Shown: positions 44,720 to 52,029 of the stretch, piece after piece
Layout: each line of letters starts with the position of its first letter
How positions within the stretch are numbered: position 1 is the stretch's first letter
NCBI RefSeq assembly: GCF_023277925.1
Contig: NZ_CP063832.1
Location: forward strand, 372,001 to 436,000
From: Pseudomonas entomophila
GTDB lineage: Bacteria; Pseudomonadota; Gammaproteobacteria; Pseudomonadales; Pseudomonadaceae
Direction of reading: 5' to 3'
Length of the DNA: 64,000 nucleotides
Notes under the pieces: model-generated
The model's database searches: none
Seen by the model: the letters and a program-made list of their open reading frames with translations, nothing else
What the model was told of the DNA's origin: nothing
Position numbers and translations under genes: made by a program

Positions 44720-45070
44720 TGCGTGTGTCGCTCCCTTGATTTGGATCTGTTGTCAGCGCTCGGGCGCTATTCTTGTCTTTTGAGTCAGCTTTTTTCGATT
44801 GGCCACAGCTGTTTGGCAAGAGCTGCGCCAACTTTTCCGCGTTGGGCACAACCATCCTGCTCGACGTCTTTCTGAACGGATGAAAAGGGTGTCTCAGGCT
44901 GGCAACACGTTGGCCAACCGCCCGAATTCATTGACTGAGCGGTCAGTAAACGCGGGCAGGATCCGTCCTGCCCTGATCGAGGGGGCGCGCAGATTACTGG
45001 CTTGCGCGCTGTACCTCAAGTGCTCCGTCCTGGAGCACGGTGCTGCAAAGTTGGGCATTCGGTCAGGTTA
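44720..45070. other. Non-coding spacer between the two Tsx genes
   Basis: No gene is visible. It holds a palindrome ACTGA-GCGG-TCAGT (44934-44947), a hairpin GGGCAGGA-TCCG-TCCTGCCC (44954-44973) and GTGCTCC-GTCCT-GGAGCAC (45020-45038). The first two are candidate regulatory or terminator elements for the leftward Tsx gene. Confidence 0.5.
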
Positions 45071-45856
45071 TCAGAAATGCACTTTGACCAGCGCGCTGGC
45101 GACGCTCTGATTGCTGTCCAGGTTGCCGCGGCTGTCGATGCCGTACTTGTCTTTCCAGTAGCTGTACTCGAAGCCCACGTAGAGCTGCTTGGCGCCCAGG
45201 TTCAGGGCCTTGCCCAGGTCGTACTTGACCTGTGGGTTGAAGTGCAGGTTGGCGTGGTAGGTGCCGCGACGGGTCTGGTCGTTGTCGGTCACCCAATCCA
45301 TGTAGCCGTCGATCAGGATGTCCGACCTGCCCACGGGAATGGTGTACGACCAACCGGGGGTGATCTGCCAGACGTTGTCGCCTGGGCGGCTGCCCTCGGT
45401 GTTGCGCAGGTAGAAGTTCAGGGTGAAGTAGTTGAAGCCGGGGATGTCCAGGTCGAAGCCGGGGCCGATCAGGTAGGCCTCGTTGTCGCCCTCGCCACGC
45501 TCGTAGGTCATGGCCAGCAGCACATCCTTGACCGGGCCGAAGGCCAGCTTGCGTTCGAAGATCTTGCCGAACGACAGGCGCGGGCTGAATTCGCCGTAGT
45601 AGGTGGTGACGCCTTTGCCGGGGTCGGCCTTGCCGTTGTAGAAGATCTTGTCGACGAACAGGAAGGTGTCGCCGTACTTCCACTTGTTGGCATGCTCGAA
45701 GGTGACGGTCTGCTGGATGTCGGGGTTGATCTTGAAATCCTTGCCGTACAGGTAGGTCAGGCTTTCGCCGTGCCATTGCAGCCATTCGCCGGCGTGGGAG
45801 GGGAGGGTGGCCAGCAGGCTGCTGCCCAGCAGAACGGACGTGGTGATGCGCTTCAT
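45071..45856 (-). CDS. Tsx/OmpK-family outer-membrane channel, paralogue 2
   Basis: 261 residues; the start at 45856 gives the signal peptide MKRITTSVLLGSSLLATLPSHA (cut before GEWLQW), then a barrel ending in VKVHF. It shares long identical stretches with paralogue 1 (YLYGKDFKINPD, SPRLSFGKIF, SRPGDNVWQITP), so the pair is a tandem duplication. It is the gene nearest the NCS2 permease (142 bp), suggesting co-regulated uptake. Confidence 0.88.
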   Translation of the reverse strand: MKRITTSVLLGSSLLATLPSHAGEWLQWHGESLTYLYGKDFKINPDIQQTVTFEHANKWKYGDTFLFVDKIFYNGKADPGKGVTTYYGEFSPRLSFGKIFERKLAFGPVKDVLLAMTYERGEGDNEAYLIGPGFDLDIPGFNYFTLNFYLRNTEGSRPGDNVWQITPGWSYTIPVGRSDILIDGYMDWVTDNDQTRRGTYHANLHFNPQVKYDLGKALNLGAKQLYVGFEYSYWKDKYGIDSRGNLDSNQSVASALVKVHF

Positions 45857-45998
45857 GTTGTGGTTCCCGGACTTATTGTTTTTGTTTGGGGCTTTTTCGG
45901 CGCGCAGGCGCCCCGGGCGGCCCATTCCGGCGGGCCGACGGTCAAGCGGTTGCTGCTTGTCGGATGTTGGGGCGGCACTTGAGTGCCGCCCCGGTCAC

Positions 45999-47354
45999 TC
46001 AATGCGGGTGACAGGCTTCGTTGTGCACGGCGCGCTCGGCGCCGCCGAGGATGTTGAACAACAGGTTCAGCACCAGTGCGCTGAGGGTGGCCATGGCGAT
46101 GCCGCTGTGGGTGATGGGCTCCATCCACTGTGGCATCTGTGCGAAGAACTCCGGACGGACCACAGGGATCAGGCCGAAGCCGACACTGACTGCGACCAGC
46201 AGCTGGTTGCGACGGTCGGAGATGTCCGCCTCCTGGAGGATCTTGATCCCGGTGGCGGTGACCATGCCGAACATGGCGATGGACGCGCCACCCAGGACTG
46301 CGGGCGGGATCGAGGCAATCAGGAAGGCCGCCTTGGGCAGCAGGCTGAGCAGGATCAGCAGGGCGCCGGCCATGACGGTGACGTAGCGGCAGCGCACCCC
46401 GGTCATCTGCACCAGCCCGATGTTCTGGGCGAACGAGGAGTGGGTGAAGGTGTTGAAAAAGCCGGCGATGAACGACGCGCCAGCGTCGCACAGCAGGCCA
46501 CGACGCAGCATCCCAGGCGTTACTTCACGGTCGGTCACCTTGCCCAGGGCGAGGAACATGCCGGTGGACTCGACGAAGATAATCACCACCACCAGGCACA
46601 TCGACAGGATCGGTGCCAGGCTGAAGGTCGGCATGCCGAAGTGCAGGGGGGTGACCACCTGCAGCCACGGTGCCTCGCTCAGGCCCGACAGGTCGACCAT
46701 GCCGATGGAGCCGGCGAGCACGTAGCCCAGGCCCATGCCCACCAGTACCGACACATTGACCCAGAAACCGCGCATGAAGCGGTTGATCAACAGGATCACC
46801 GCCAGCACCAGGCCGGCCACCATCAGGTAGATCGGCGCGCCGAAGGCCTGCGCTTCTTGGCCGCCACCGGCCCAGTTGACCGCTACCGGGAACAGCGACA
46901 AGCCAATGGAGGTGATGACCGTGCCGGTCACCAGCGGCGGGAAGAAACGCACGACCTTGGACATGAACGGCGCGATCAGCATGCCGAAGAAGCCGGCCGC
47001 GATGGTCGCGCCGAAGATCCCCTGCAAACCGACGCCAGGCATGCCGGCCATGGCCACCATGCTGCCGACCGCCGCGAAGCTGGCGCCCATCATGACGGGC
47101 ATGCGGATGCCCACGGGGCCGATACCGAAGGATTGGATGATGGTGGCAACGCCAGCGACCAGCAGGTCGGCGTTGATCAGGAAGGCGACTTCTTCGCGGG
47201 ACAGGCCCGCCGCCTGGCCGATGATCAGGGGCACCGCGATGGCGCCACCGTACATCAGCAGAACGTGTTGCAGACCCACCAGGATCAGTTGGAACAAGGG
47301 CAGGGGCTGTCGCGGCGGCGCAACGGGGATGTACGCCTTGCGTGACTCGGACAT
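45999..47354 (-). CDS. NCS2-family purine permease (xanthine/urate type)
   Basis: 451 residues, 14 transmembrane segments, inner membrane. Marks: QLILVGLQHVLLMYGGAIAVPLIIGQAAGLS at the N-terminus, and the substrate-binding TM8-10 region LVVVIIFVESTGMFLALGKVTDRE plus NTFTHSSFAQNIGLVQMTGV (the QNxGLVxxTG motif). The NSSFAQNIG arrangement fits proton-coupled xanthine or urate carriers. It lies downstream of puuD on the same strand, so urate or xanthine is the likely cargo. Confidence 0.92.
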   Translation of the reverse strand: MSESRKAYIPVAPPRQPLPLFQLILVGLQHVLLMYGGAIAVPLIIGQAAGLSREEVAFLINADLLVAGVATIIQSFGIGPVGIRMPVMMGASFAAVGSMVAMAGMPGVGLQGIFGATIAAGFFGMLIAPFMSKVVRFFPPLVTGTVITSIGLSLFPVAVNWAGGGQEAQAFGAPIYLMVAGLVLAVILLINRFMRGFWVNVSVLVGMGLGYVLAGSIGMVDLSGLSEAPWLQVVTPLHFGMPTFSLAPILSMCLVVVIIFVESTGMFLALGKVTDREVTPGMLRRGLLCDAGASFIAGFFNTFTHSSFAQNIGLVQMTGVRCRYVTVMAGALLILLSLLPKAAFLIASIPPAVLGGASIAMFGMVTATGIKILQEADISDRRNQLLVAVSVGFGLIPVVRPEFFAQMPQWMEPITHSGIAMATLSALVLNLLFNILGGAERAVHNEACHPH

Positions 47355-47399
47355 GCAGCACCTCGAGTTTTGTTTTTATTCTCGGATCCAAGCGTCGGC

Positions 47400-47443
47400 C
47401 TTCGGCGGCGGGCCCTGCAGGAAAGCCCTGGGTGCCGCCGAAG
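47400..47443 (-). promoter_or_regulatory. Stem-loop in the puuD-NCS2 spacer
   Basis: CTTCGGCGGC (47400-47409) pairs perfectly with GCCGCCGAAG (47434-47443) around a 24-nt loop that itself contains GGGC/GCCC. No U-tract follows on the minus strand, so it is a leader structure or processing site rather than a clear terminator. Confidence 0.45.
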
Positions 47444-47506
47444 TCCTAGCTCGATGCTTGCAACGTACTACTTACAGCTTGACGTCTTGAAAACGGGGTG
47501 TCGCGA

Positions 47507-48826
47507 TCAGTTGACCCGCGCACCAGCGGCGATCCAGTCGCCGACCAGCTTGCGTTCTTCGACGGTCATCTGAGTGATGTTGCCCAGCGGCATGATCTGG
47601 CTGGCGACAGCCTGCGCCTGGATGCGCGCGGCCTGGGCCTGGATCTGCTGTGGGGTATCGAACATCACGCCGGCCGGGGCGGCGCTGAACAGTGGGCTGG
47701 TCGGTTTGGCCGAATGGCACACGGTGCAGCGTTCCTGGATGACGTCGTGGATTTTGTCGAAGCTGCCAGTGGCCGCTTGGGCCGTGGCCTGGACGGGTTG
47801 CGCGGCAGGTGCCTCGGCAGGCTTGGCGGCTTCCTCGGCGCGCAGTTCGGCAGCGGTCTTGCCACCCACGGCGGTAGCCGGCAGCGGCTGGTACTCGACC
47901 TTCGCGGCAGCCTGCTCAGGGGCGGTTGGCAGCGGTTTCGGACCGGTCACGTAGGCCAGGCAGATCATCGCCAGGGCACCGACAGGCAGGGTCCATGCGT
48001 ATTTGTTGCTGTCGTGGCGGGTGTTGAAGTAGTGACGGATCAGTACCGCGGCCACTGCGATCCCGGCCAGGATCAGCCAGTTGTACTGGCTGCCGTAGGT
48101 GCTCGGGAAGTGGTTGCTGATCATGATGAACAGCACCGGCAGGGTGAAGTAGTTGTTATGGCGCGAACGCAGCAGGCCCTTGGCCGGCAGTACCGGGTCC
48201 GGGGTCTGGTTGTTCTCGATGGCCGCCACCAGTTGGCGCTGGGCCGGCATGATGATGCGGAACACGTTACCCACCATGATGGTGCCGATGATCGCGCCGG
48301 TGTGCAGGTAGGCGCCGCGGCCGCTGAACACCAGGCTGAAGCCCCAGCAGGCGGCGATGATCAGCACGAACAGCACGGCGCCGAGCAGGGCCGGCTTCTT
48401 GCCCAGGGGCGAGTCGCAGAGGAAGTCGTAGATGAACCAGCCGGCAATCAGCGAGCCGATACCGATAGCCACGCCCTCGGCACCGCTCAGGGTGCTGCCC
48501 GGTGCCAGCAGGTAAAGCGCAGGGTTCCAGTAGAACACCACGCACAGCAGGGCAATACCGGACATCCAGGTGAAGTAGGCCTCCCATTTGAACCAGTGCA
48601 GGTTCTCGGGCATTTTCGGGGGCGCCAGCTTGTATTTTTCCAGGTGGTAGATGCCGCCACCGTGGATGGCCCAGAGGTCACCCGACAACCCATCGCGCGG
48701 GTTGCTTCGGTTCAGGTGGTTCTCCAGCCAGACAAAATAGAACGATGCACCGATCCAGGCCACGCCGGTGATCATGTGAACCCAGCGAATGCTCAGGTTC
48801 AGCCATTCGTGAAGGTGTGCTTCCAC
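47507..48826 (-). CDS. puuD: Urate hydroxylase (cofactor-independent PuuD), cytochrome-c-fused
   Basis: 439 residues. Roughly residues 1-280 form an eight-helix membrane domain (starting LHEWLNLSIRWVHMITGVAWIGASFYFVWLENHL); the C-terminal 150 residues carry a soluble cytochrome c domain with the heme motif CTVCHS and a distal Met in ASQIMPLGNITQMT. PuuD oxidises urate to 5-hydroxyisourate and passes electrons through the heme to the respiratory chain, replacing oxygen-dependent uricase. The product is the substrate of uraH at 51320. First-step gene of the urate cluster. Confidence 0.95.
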   Translation of the reverse strand: MEAHLHEWLNLSIRWVHMITGVAWIGASFYFVWLENHLNRSNPRDGLSGDLWAIHGGGIYHLEKYKLAPPKMPENLHWFKWEAYFTWMSGIALLCVVFYWNPALYLLAPGSTLSGAEGVAIGIGSLIAGWFIYDFLCDSPLGKKPALLGAVLFVLIIAACWGFSLVFSGRGAYLHTGAIIGTIMVGNVFRIIMPAQRQLVAAIENNQTPDPVLPAKGLLRSRHNNYFTLPVLFIMISNHFPSTYGSQYNWLILAGIAVAAVLIRHYFNTRHDSNKYAWTLPVGALAMICLAYVTGPKPLPTAPEQAAAKVEYQPLPATAVGGKTAAELRAEEAAKPAEAPAAQPVQATAQAATGSFDKIHDVIQERCTVCHSAKPTSPLFSAAPAGVMFDTPQQIQAQAARIQAQAVASQIMPLGNITQMTVEERKLVGDWIAAGARVN

Positions 48827-48871
48827 AGTATGTACCTCTCGCCAGTCACCCTTTTGATGACCGACCCTTTC

Positions 48872-49375
48872 TTATTGGTGGGGATTGAGGACCAACATCT
48901 GTTCCTCGGGGAAGTAATGCTCATCGCAGTTGTTGCCGGAACCACTGCGATCAACCACCAGGAAGTCATCCCGCTTTTCGATCGTCAGCACCGGGTGGTG
49001 CCAGACGCCGCGATGGTAATTAATGCCCTGCCTGCCATTACTGCGGAAGGCTCGGACCAAGCCTGATACAGGTGCATCGCCAACGGGCGCGACCACGATC
49101 AGAAAGGGGTTGCCGAGCAGCGGGATGAAAGCCTGGCTGCCCAGCGGATGGCGTTCCAGCATGCGCACGGTCAACGGCATCTCCAGCGCGTCGGCGCGGA
49201 AGATGCTGATGATCGCCTTGTCCTCGGGCTCGGCGGTCTCGACCGTGGCGAGCTTGTGGAAGCGCATGGTCGAGCCGTTGTTGATCATGAAGTGGTCGCT
49301 GCCATCGGTTTCGATCACGTCACCGAACGGGGCGAAGGCTTCTTTGGTCAGGGGCTCGATCATCAGGGTGCGCAT
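48872..49375 (-). CDS. allA: Ureidoglycolate lyase
   Basis: 167 residues. Start at 49375 (MRTLMIEPLTKEAFAPFGDVIE); a longer open frame to 49453 adds 26 residues without conservation. Cupin-like family marks: GSTMRFHKLATVE, RHPLGSQAFIPL, and NYHRGVWHHPVLTI, where the His residues form the active site. It splits ureidoglycolate into glyoxylate and urea. Glyoxylate feeds Gcl at 37148. Directly upstream of puuD in the same direction. Confidence 0.95.
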   Translation of the reverse strand: MRTLMIEPLTKEAFAPFGDVIETDGSDHFMINNGSTMRFHKLATVETAEPEDKAIISIFRADALEMPLTVRMLERHPLGSQAFIPLLGNPFLIVVAPVGDAPVSGLVRAFRSNGRQGINYHRGVWHHPVLTIEKRDDFLVVDRSGSGNNCDEHYFPEEQMLVLNPHQ

Positions 49376-49477
49376 GCGGTTATCTCTTCTGTGTTCGTTG
49401 TTCTTGAAATAGGGTGGGCTGTCTTGCCCCGGCAGGCCCTGGGTGTCATGCACTCGGGCCAGGCCGGGCGACTGCCC

Positions 49478-49993
49478 TCAAAGCTGCAGCAGGCGGAACA
49501 GCGCGATCAGGTTGATCTGCGCCAGGGCTTCCTTGAATTCGGTGTCTTTGTCGTTGTGGATGCGCTTTTCGAAGGCGGCGAGGATCTGGTGCCGGTTGCT
49601 GCCCTTGACCGCCATGATGAACGGGAACTGGAACTTGGCCTTGTACGCATCGTTCAGCGCGGTGAAACGAGCGAACTCTTCGGCGGTGCACTGGTGGATG
49701 CCGGCACCGGCTTGCTCGTTGGTGCTCGACTCGGTCAGCTCACCCTGGATGGCGGCTTTGCCGGCGAGGTCCGGGTGCGCGTTGATCAGTGCCAGCTGGT
49801 CCGCCTGGTTGGCGCTGAGCAGGATGTCGCTCATGCGCTGGTGCAGCGCCTCGATCTCGTCCAGCTCGGCCAGTTGCCCCAGGTCATGGGCTTTTTCGGC
49901 GACCCACGGCGAGTGCTCGTAGATATCGGCGAAAGCCTCGACGAAGGCGGCGCGGTCCAGGGTGGAGGGCTTGAGGGTGTTGAAAGCGGTCAT
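49478..49993 (-). CDS. uraD: OHCU decarboxylase
   Basis: 171 residues. It decarboxylates 2-oxo-4-hydroxy-4-carboxy-5-ureidoimidazoline to S-allantoin, third step from urate. Family marks: DIYEHSPWVAEKA with the catalytic-site His, NAHPDLAGKAA (HPDLAG is diagnostic), and FQFPFIMAVKGSNRHQILAAFE. The start codon overlaps the puuE stop by one base (TGATG). Sits between puuE and allA, leaving a 102-bp gap to allA. Confidence 0.96.
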   Translation of the reverse strand: MTAFNTLKPSTLDRAAFVEAFADIYEHSPWVAEKAHDLGQLAELDEIEALHQRMSDILLSANQADQLALINAHPDLAGKAAIQGELTESSTNEQAGAGIHQCTAEEFARFTALNDAYKAKFQFPFIMAVKGSNRHQILAAFEKRIHNDKDTEFKEALAQINLIALFRLLQL

Positions 49994-50919
49994 CAGGCGT
50001 TCTCTTTCTTGTACGGGTGGGTGGCGTGCCAGTGGCGGGCGATATCCACGCGACGGGCGAACCAGACCTGCTCGTGGCTCTTGGCGTAGTCGACGAAACG
50101 CTTGAGCGCGGCCAGGCGCGCCGGGCGGCCGACCAGGCGGCAGTGAAGGCCGATCGACAGCATTTTCGGGGCGTCGGCACCTTCGGCGTAGAGCACGTCG
50201 AAGGCGTCTTTCAGGTATTGGTAGAACTGCTCGCCGCAGTTGAAGCCCTGTACCTGGGTGAAGCGCATGTCGTTGGTGTCCAGGGTGTAGGGGATCACCA
50301 AGTGTGGCTTGCCGGTCGGGTTGTTCGGCTCCCAGTAGGGCAGGTCGTCGTCGTAGGTGTCGCTGTCGTAGAGGAAGCCGCCTTCCTCCATCACCAGGCG
50401 TCGAGTGTTCGGGCCGGTGCGACCGGTGTACCAGCCCAGCGGGCGTTCGCCGGTGATCTCGGTGAGAATGCGGATGGCTTCGAGCATGTGCTCGCGCTCC
50501 TGCGCCTCGTCCATGTTCTGGTAGTCGATCCAGCGGTAGCCGTGGCTGCAGATCTCATGGCCCGCCTGGGCCATGGCACGGATCACGTCGGGGTGGCGCT
50601 GGGCGGCCATGGCCACGGCGAAGATGGTCAGCGGCACGCCGCTGTCCTTGAACAGCTTGAGCAGGCGCCAGACGCCGGCGCGGCTGCCGTACTCGTAGAG
50701 CGACTCCATGCTCATGTTGCGCTGGCCCTGGAGCGGTTGGGCGGCGACCATTTCGGAGAGGAAGGCTTCGGATTCCTTGTCGCCGTGCAGGATGTTGCGC
50801 TCGCCACCTTCCTCGTAGTTGAGCACGAAGGACAGTGCAATGCGGGCATTCCCCGGCCATTGCGGATGAGGTGGGTTGTTGCCGTAACCGATCAGGTCGC
50901 GAGGGTAGTCAGCGCTCAC
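49993..50919 (-). CDS. puuE: Allantoinase, PuuE (polysaccharide-deacetylase fold)
   Basis: 308 residues. Not the amidohydrolase-type allantoinase but the NodB-fold, cofactor-independent PuuE. Marks: DYPRDLIGYGNNPPHPQWPGNARIALSFVLNYEEGGE, the EYGSRAGVWRLLKLF loop, and GHEICSHGYRWIDYQ. It opens the allantoin ring to allantoate. First gene of the leftward uraD-allA-puuD run, with a TTGTATACAA palindrome 76 nt upstream. Confidence 0.96.
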   Translation of the reverse strand: MSADYPRDLIGYGNNPPHPQWPGNARIALSFVLNYEEGGERNILHGDKESEAFLSEMVAAQPLQGQRNMSMESLYEYGSRAGVWRLLKLFKDSGVPLTIFAVAMAAQRHPDVIRAMAQAGHEICSHGYRWIDYQNMDEAQEREHMLEAIRILTEITGERPLGWYTGRTGPNTRRLVMEEGGFLYDSDTYDDDLPYWEPNNPTGKPHLVIPYTLDTNDMRFTQVQGFNCGEQFYQYLKDAFDVLYAEGADAPKMLSIGLHCRLVGRPARLAALKRFVDYAKSHEQVWFARRVDIARHWHATHPYKKENA

Positions 50920-50995
50920 TGCAGTCTTCCTTCTTGTACGTGAATGCGGGTGGTGGGCGGGCCGCGTCGGGATGTCGCACCACCGGATGGGCTGA

Positions 50996-51005
50996 TTGTA
51001 TACAA
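50996..51005. promoter_or_regulatory. TTGTATACAA operator, puuE
   Basis: Perfect palindrome 76 nt upstream of puuE. Read in the direction of transcription it is AAGTTGTATACAAT, the same flanking bases as at gcl. Confidence 0.75.
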
Positions 51006-51200
51006 CTTATCAATTCTTTTGTAAGTCTGTTTTTCCGCATTTCTTCCCATTTGTCGCCTTGGAATGGCTTGCAAGAAACTTGCCCGTTTGGTCAGTTAAT
51101 GACAGGGGCGTCTTTACCCGGCCTGAGTTTGCGACTGCTGGGCCTTATATAAGAGGGTGAGCGTGGGTCAGTCGGCGGTCAGGCGGGTTGGCTCAAAAAA

Positions 51201-51210
51201 TTGTGTACAA
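51201..51210. promoter_or_regulatory. TTGTGTACAA operator, uraH
   Basis: One-base variant of the palindrome in the context AAAAAATTGTGTACAATTTA, 109 nt upstream of uraH. Its flank AAAAAATTGT matches the site at 39089. Confidence 0.65.
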
Positions 51211-51319
51211 TTTATCGCTAAACTGTCTTAATGGCGCCATTCCCGCGCACCGTTGGCCTTGCCGCCCGGTAGGTGCCGTGTATTTTTTGCCCACGCATAC
51301 GACAAGAGGCGACTAGCAA

Positions 51320-51673
51320 ATGGGACGTTTGACCACACACGTACTGGATGCCGCTCACGGCTGCCCGGGCAGCTCGATCAAGGTCGAGCTGTACCGTGTC
51401 GAAGACCAGCAGCTGGAGCTGCTGAACACCGCCCTGACCAACAGCGATGGCCGCGTCGACGCGCCGCTGCTGCAGGGTGAGGATTATCGTACCGGCGTGT
51501 ACCAACTGCAGTTCAGCGCGGGCGACTACTACCGTGCCCGCGGTGTGAAACTGCCGGGTACCGCGTTCCTCGACGTTGTCGTGTTGCGCTTTGGTATCGA
51601 CCAGAACCAAGAGCACTACCACGTGCCGCTGCTGATCTCGCCGTACAGTTACTCGACCTATCGTGGAAGCTAG
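51320..51673 (+). CDS. uraH: 5-hydroxyisourate hydrolase (transthyretin-like)
   Basis: 117 residues, single transthyretin domain. Signatures: LTTHVLDAAHGCPGSSIKVELY at the N-terminus (catalytic His) and the C-terminal tetrapeptide YRGS preceded by SPYSYST, which distinguishes HIU hydrolases from transthyretin. It hydrolyses PuuD's product to OHCU. Divergent from puuE and followed by an intrinsic terminator. Confidence 0.96.
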   Translation: MGRLTTHVLDAAHGCPGSSIKVELYRVEDQQLELLNTALTNSDGRVDAPLLQGEDYRTGVYQLQFSAGDYYRARGVKLPGTAFLDVVVLRFGIDQNQEHYHVPLLISPYSYSTYRGS

Positions 51674-51704
51674 TTGGTCGCTAGAAGAATCTTCGTAGGT
51701 CCTT

Positions 51705-51734
51705 GCCCGCTCTCACACTGGCGGGCTTTTTTTT
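51705..51734 (+). terminator. Terminator of uraH
   Basis: GCCCGC, 10-nt loop, GCGGGC, then TTTTTTTT. Confidence 0.9.
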
Positions 51735-51763
51735 GCCTGGGTATCTCTTCTTTGTGGCCAAGC

Positions 51764-51870
51764 CTTTCAAGGTGTTCGACGTCAGAGGTGCAGCGCGTAT
51801 GAGACCGAGCGCCGCCCGCGCGGCGCTCGGTCTCAATACCGCTACGGCTTCCCGGCGAACACCTTGAAAG
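51764..51870. repeat. Nested inverted repeat (possible MITE or long REP unit)
   Basis: Outer perfect arms CTTTCAAGGTGTTCG (51764-51778) and complement (51856-51870) enclose a second perfect 16-bp hairpin TGAGACCGAGCGCCGC / complement (51800-51815, 51820-51835) with a 4-nt loop, and partly matching AGCG/CGCT flanks. No gene is visible in the 51735-52029 stretch. Confidence 0.75.
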
Positions 51871-52029
51871 CGCTGCGTTGTATGTCATCTTCGTCTCAAG
51901 GGCCCAGCAAATTCCCCTCGGCAGCAATCAATGCTGCTCGCTTCACCAGAAACCTCTTCCGGGTACCCAGCGCCCTACAATCCAAGTAAAGTGCCGCCCC
52001 CCGCCGTACCCGCAGAAGGAACCGAAGCC

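Larger units (their letters stand above)
50920..51319. other. Divergent promoter region of puuE and uraH
   Basis: 400 bp without a gene. It contains two operator palindromes, at 50996 (puuE side) and 51201 (uraH side), and an AT-rich stretch. No other gene or RNA is recognised. Confidence 0.7.

Noticed and set aside
49376..49453. Possible N-terminal extension of allA or remnant of alc
   Set aside because: The translated stretch (HDTQGLPGQDSPPYFKNN) matches no allantoicase region I know and precedes a good start at 49375.
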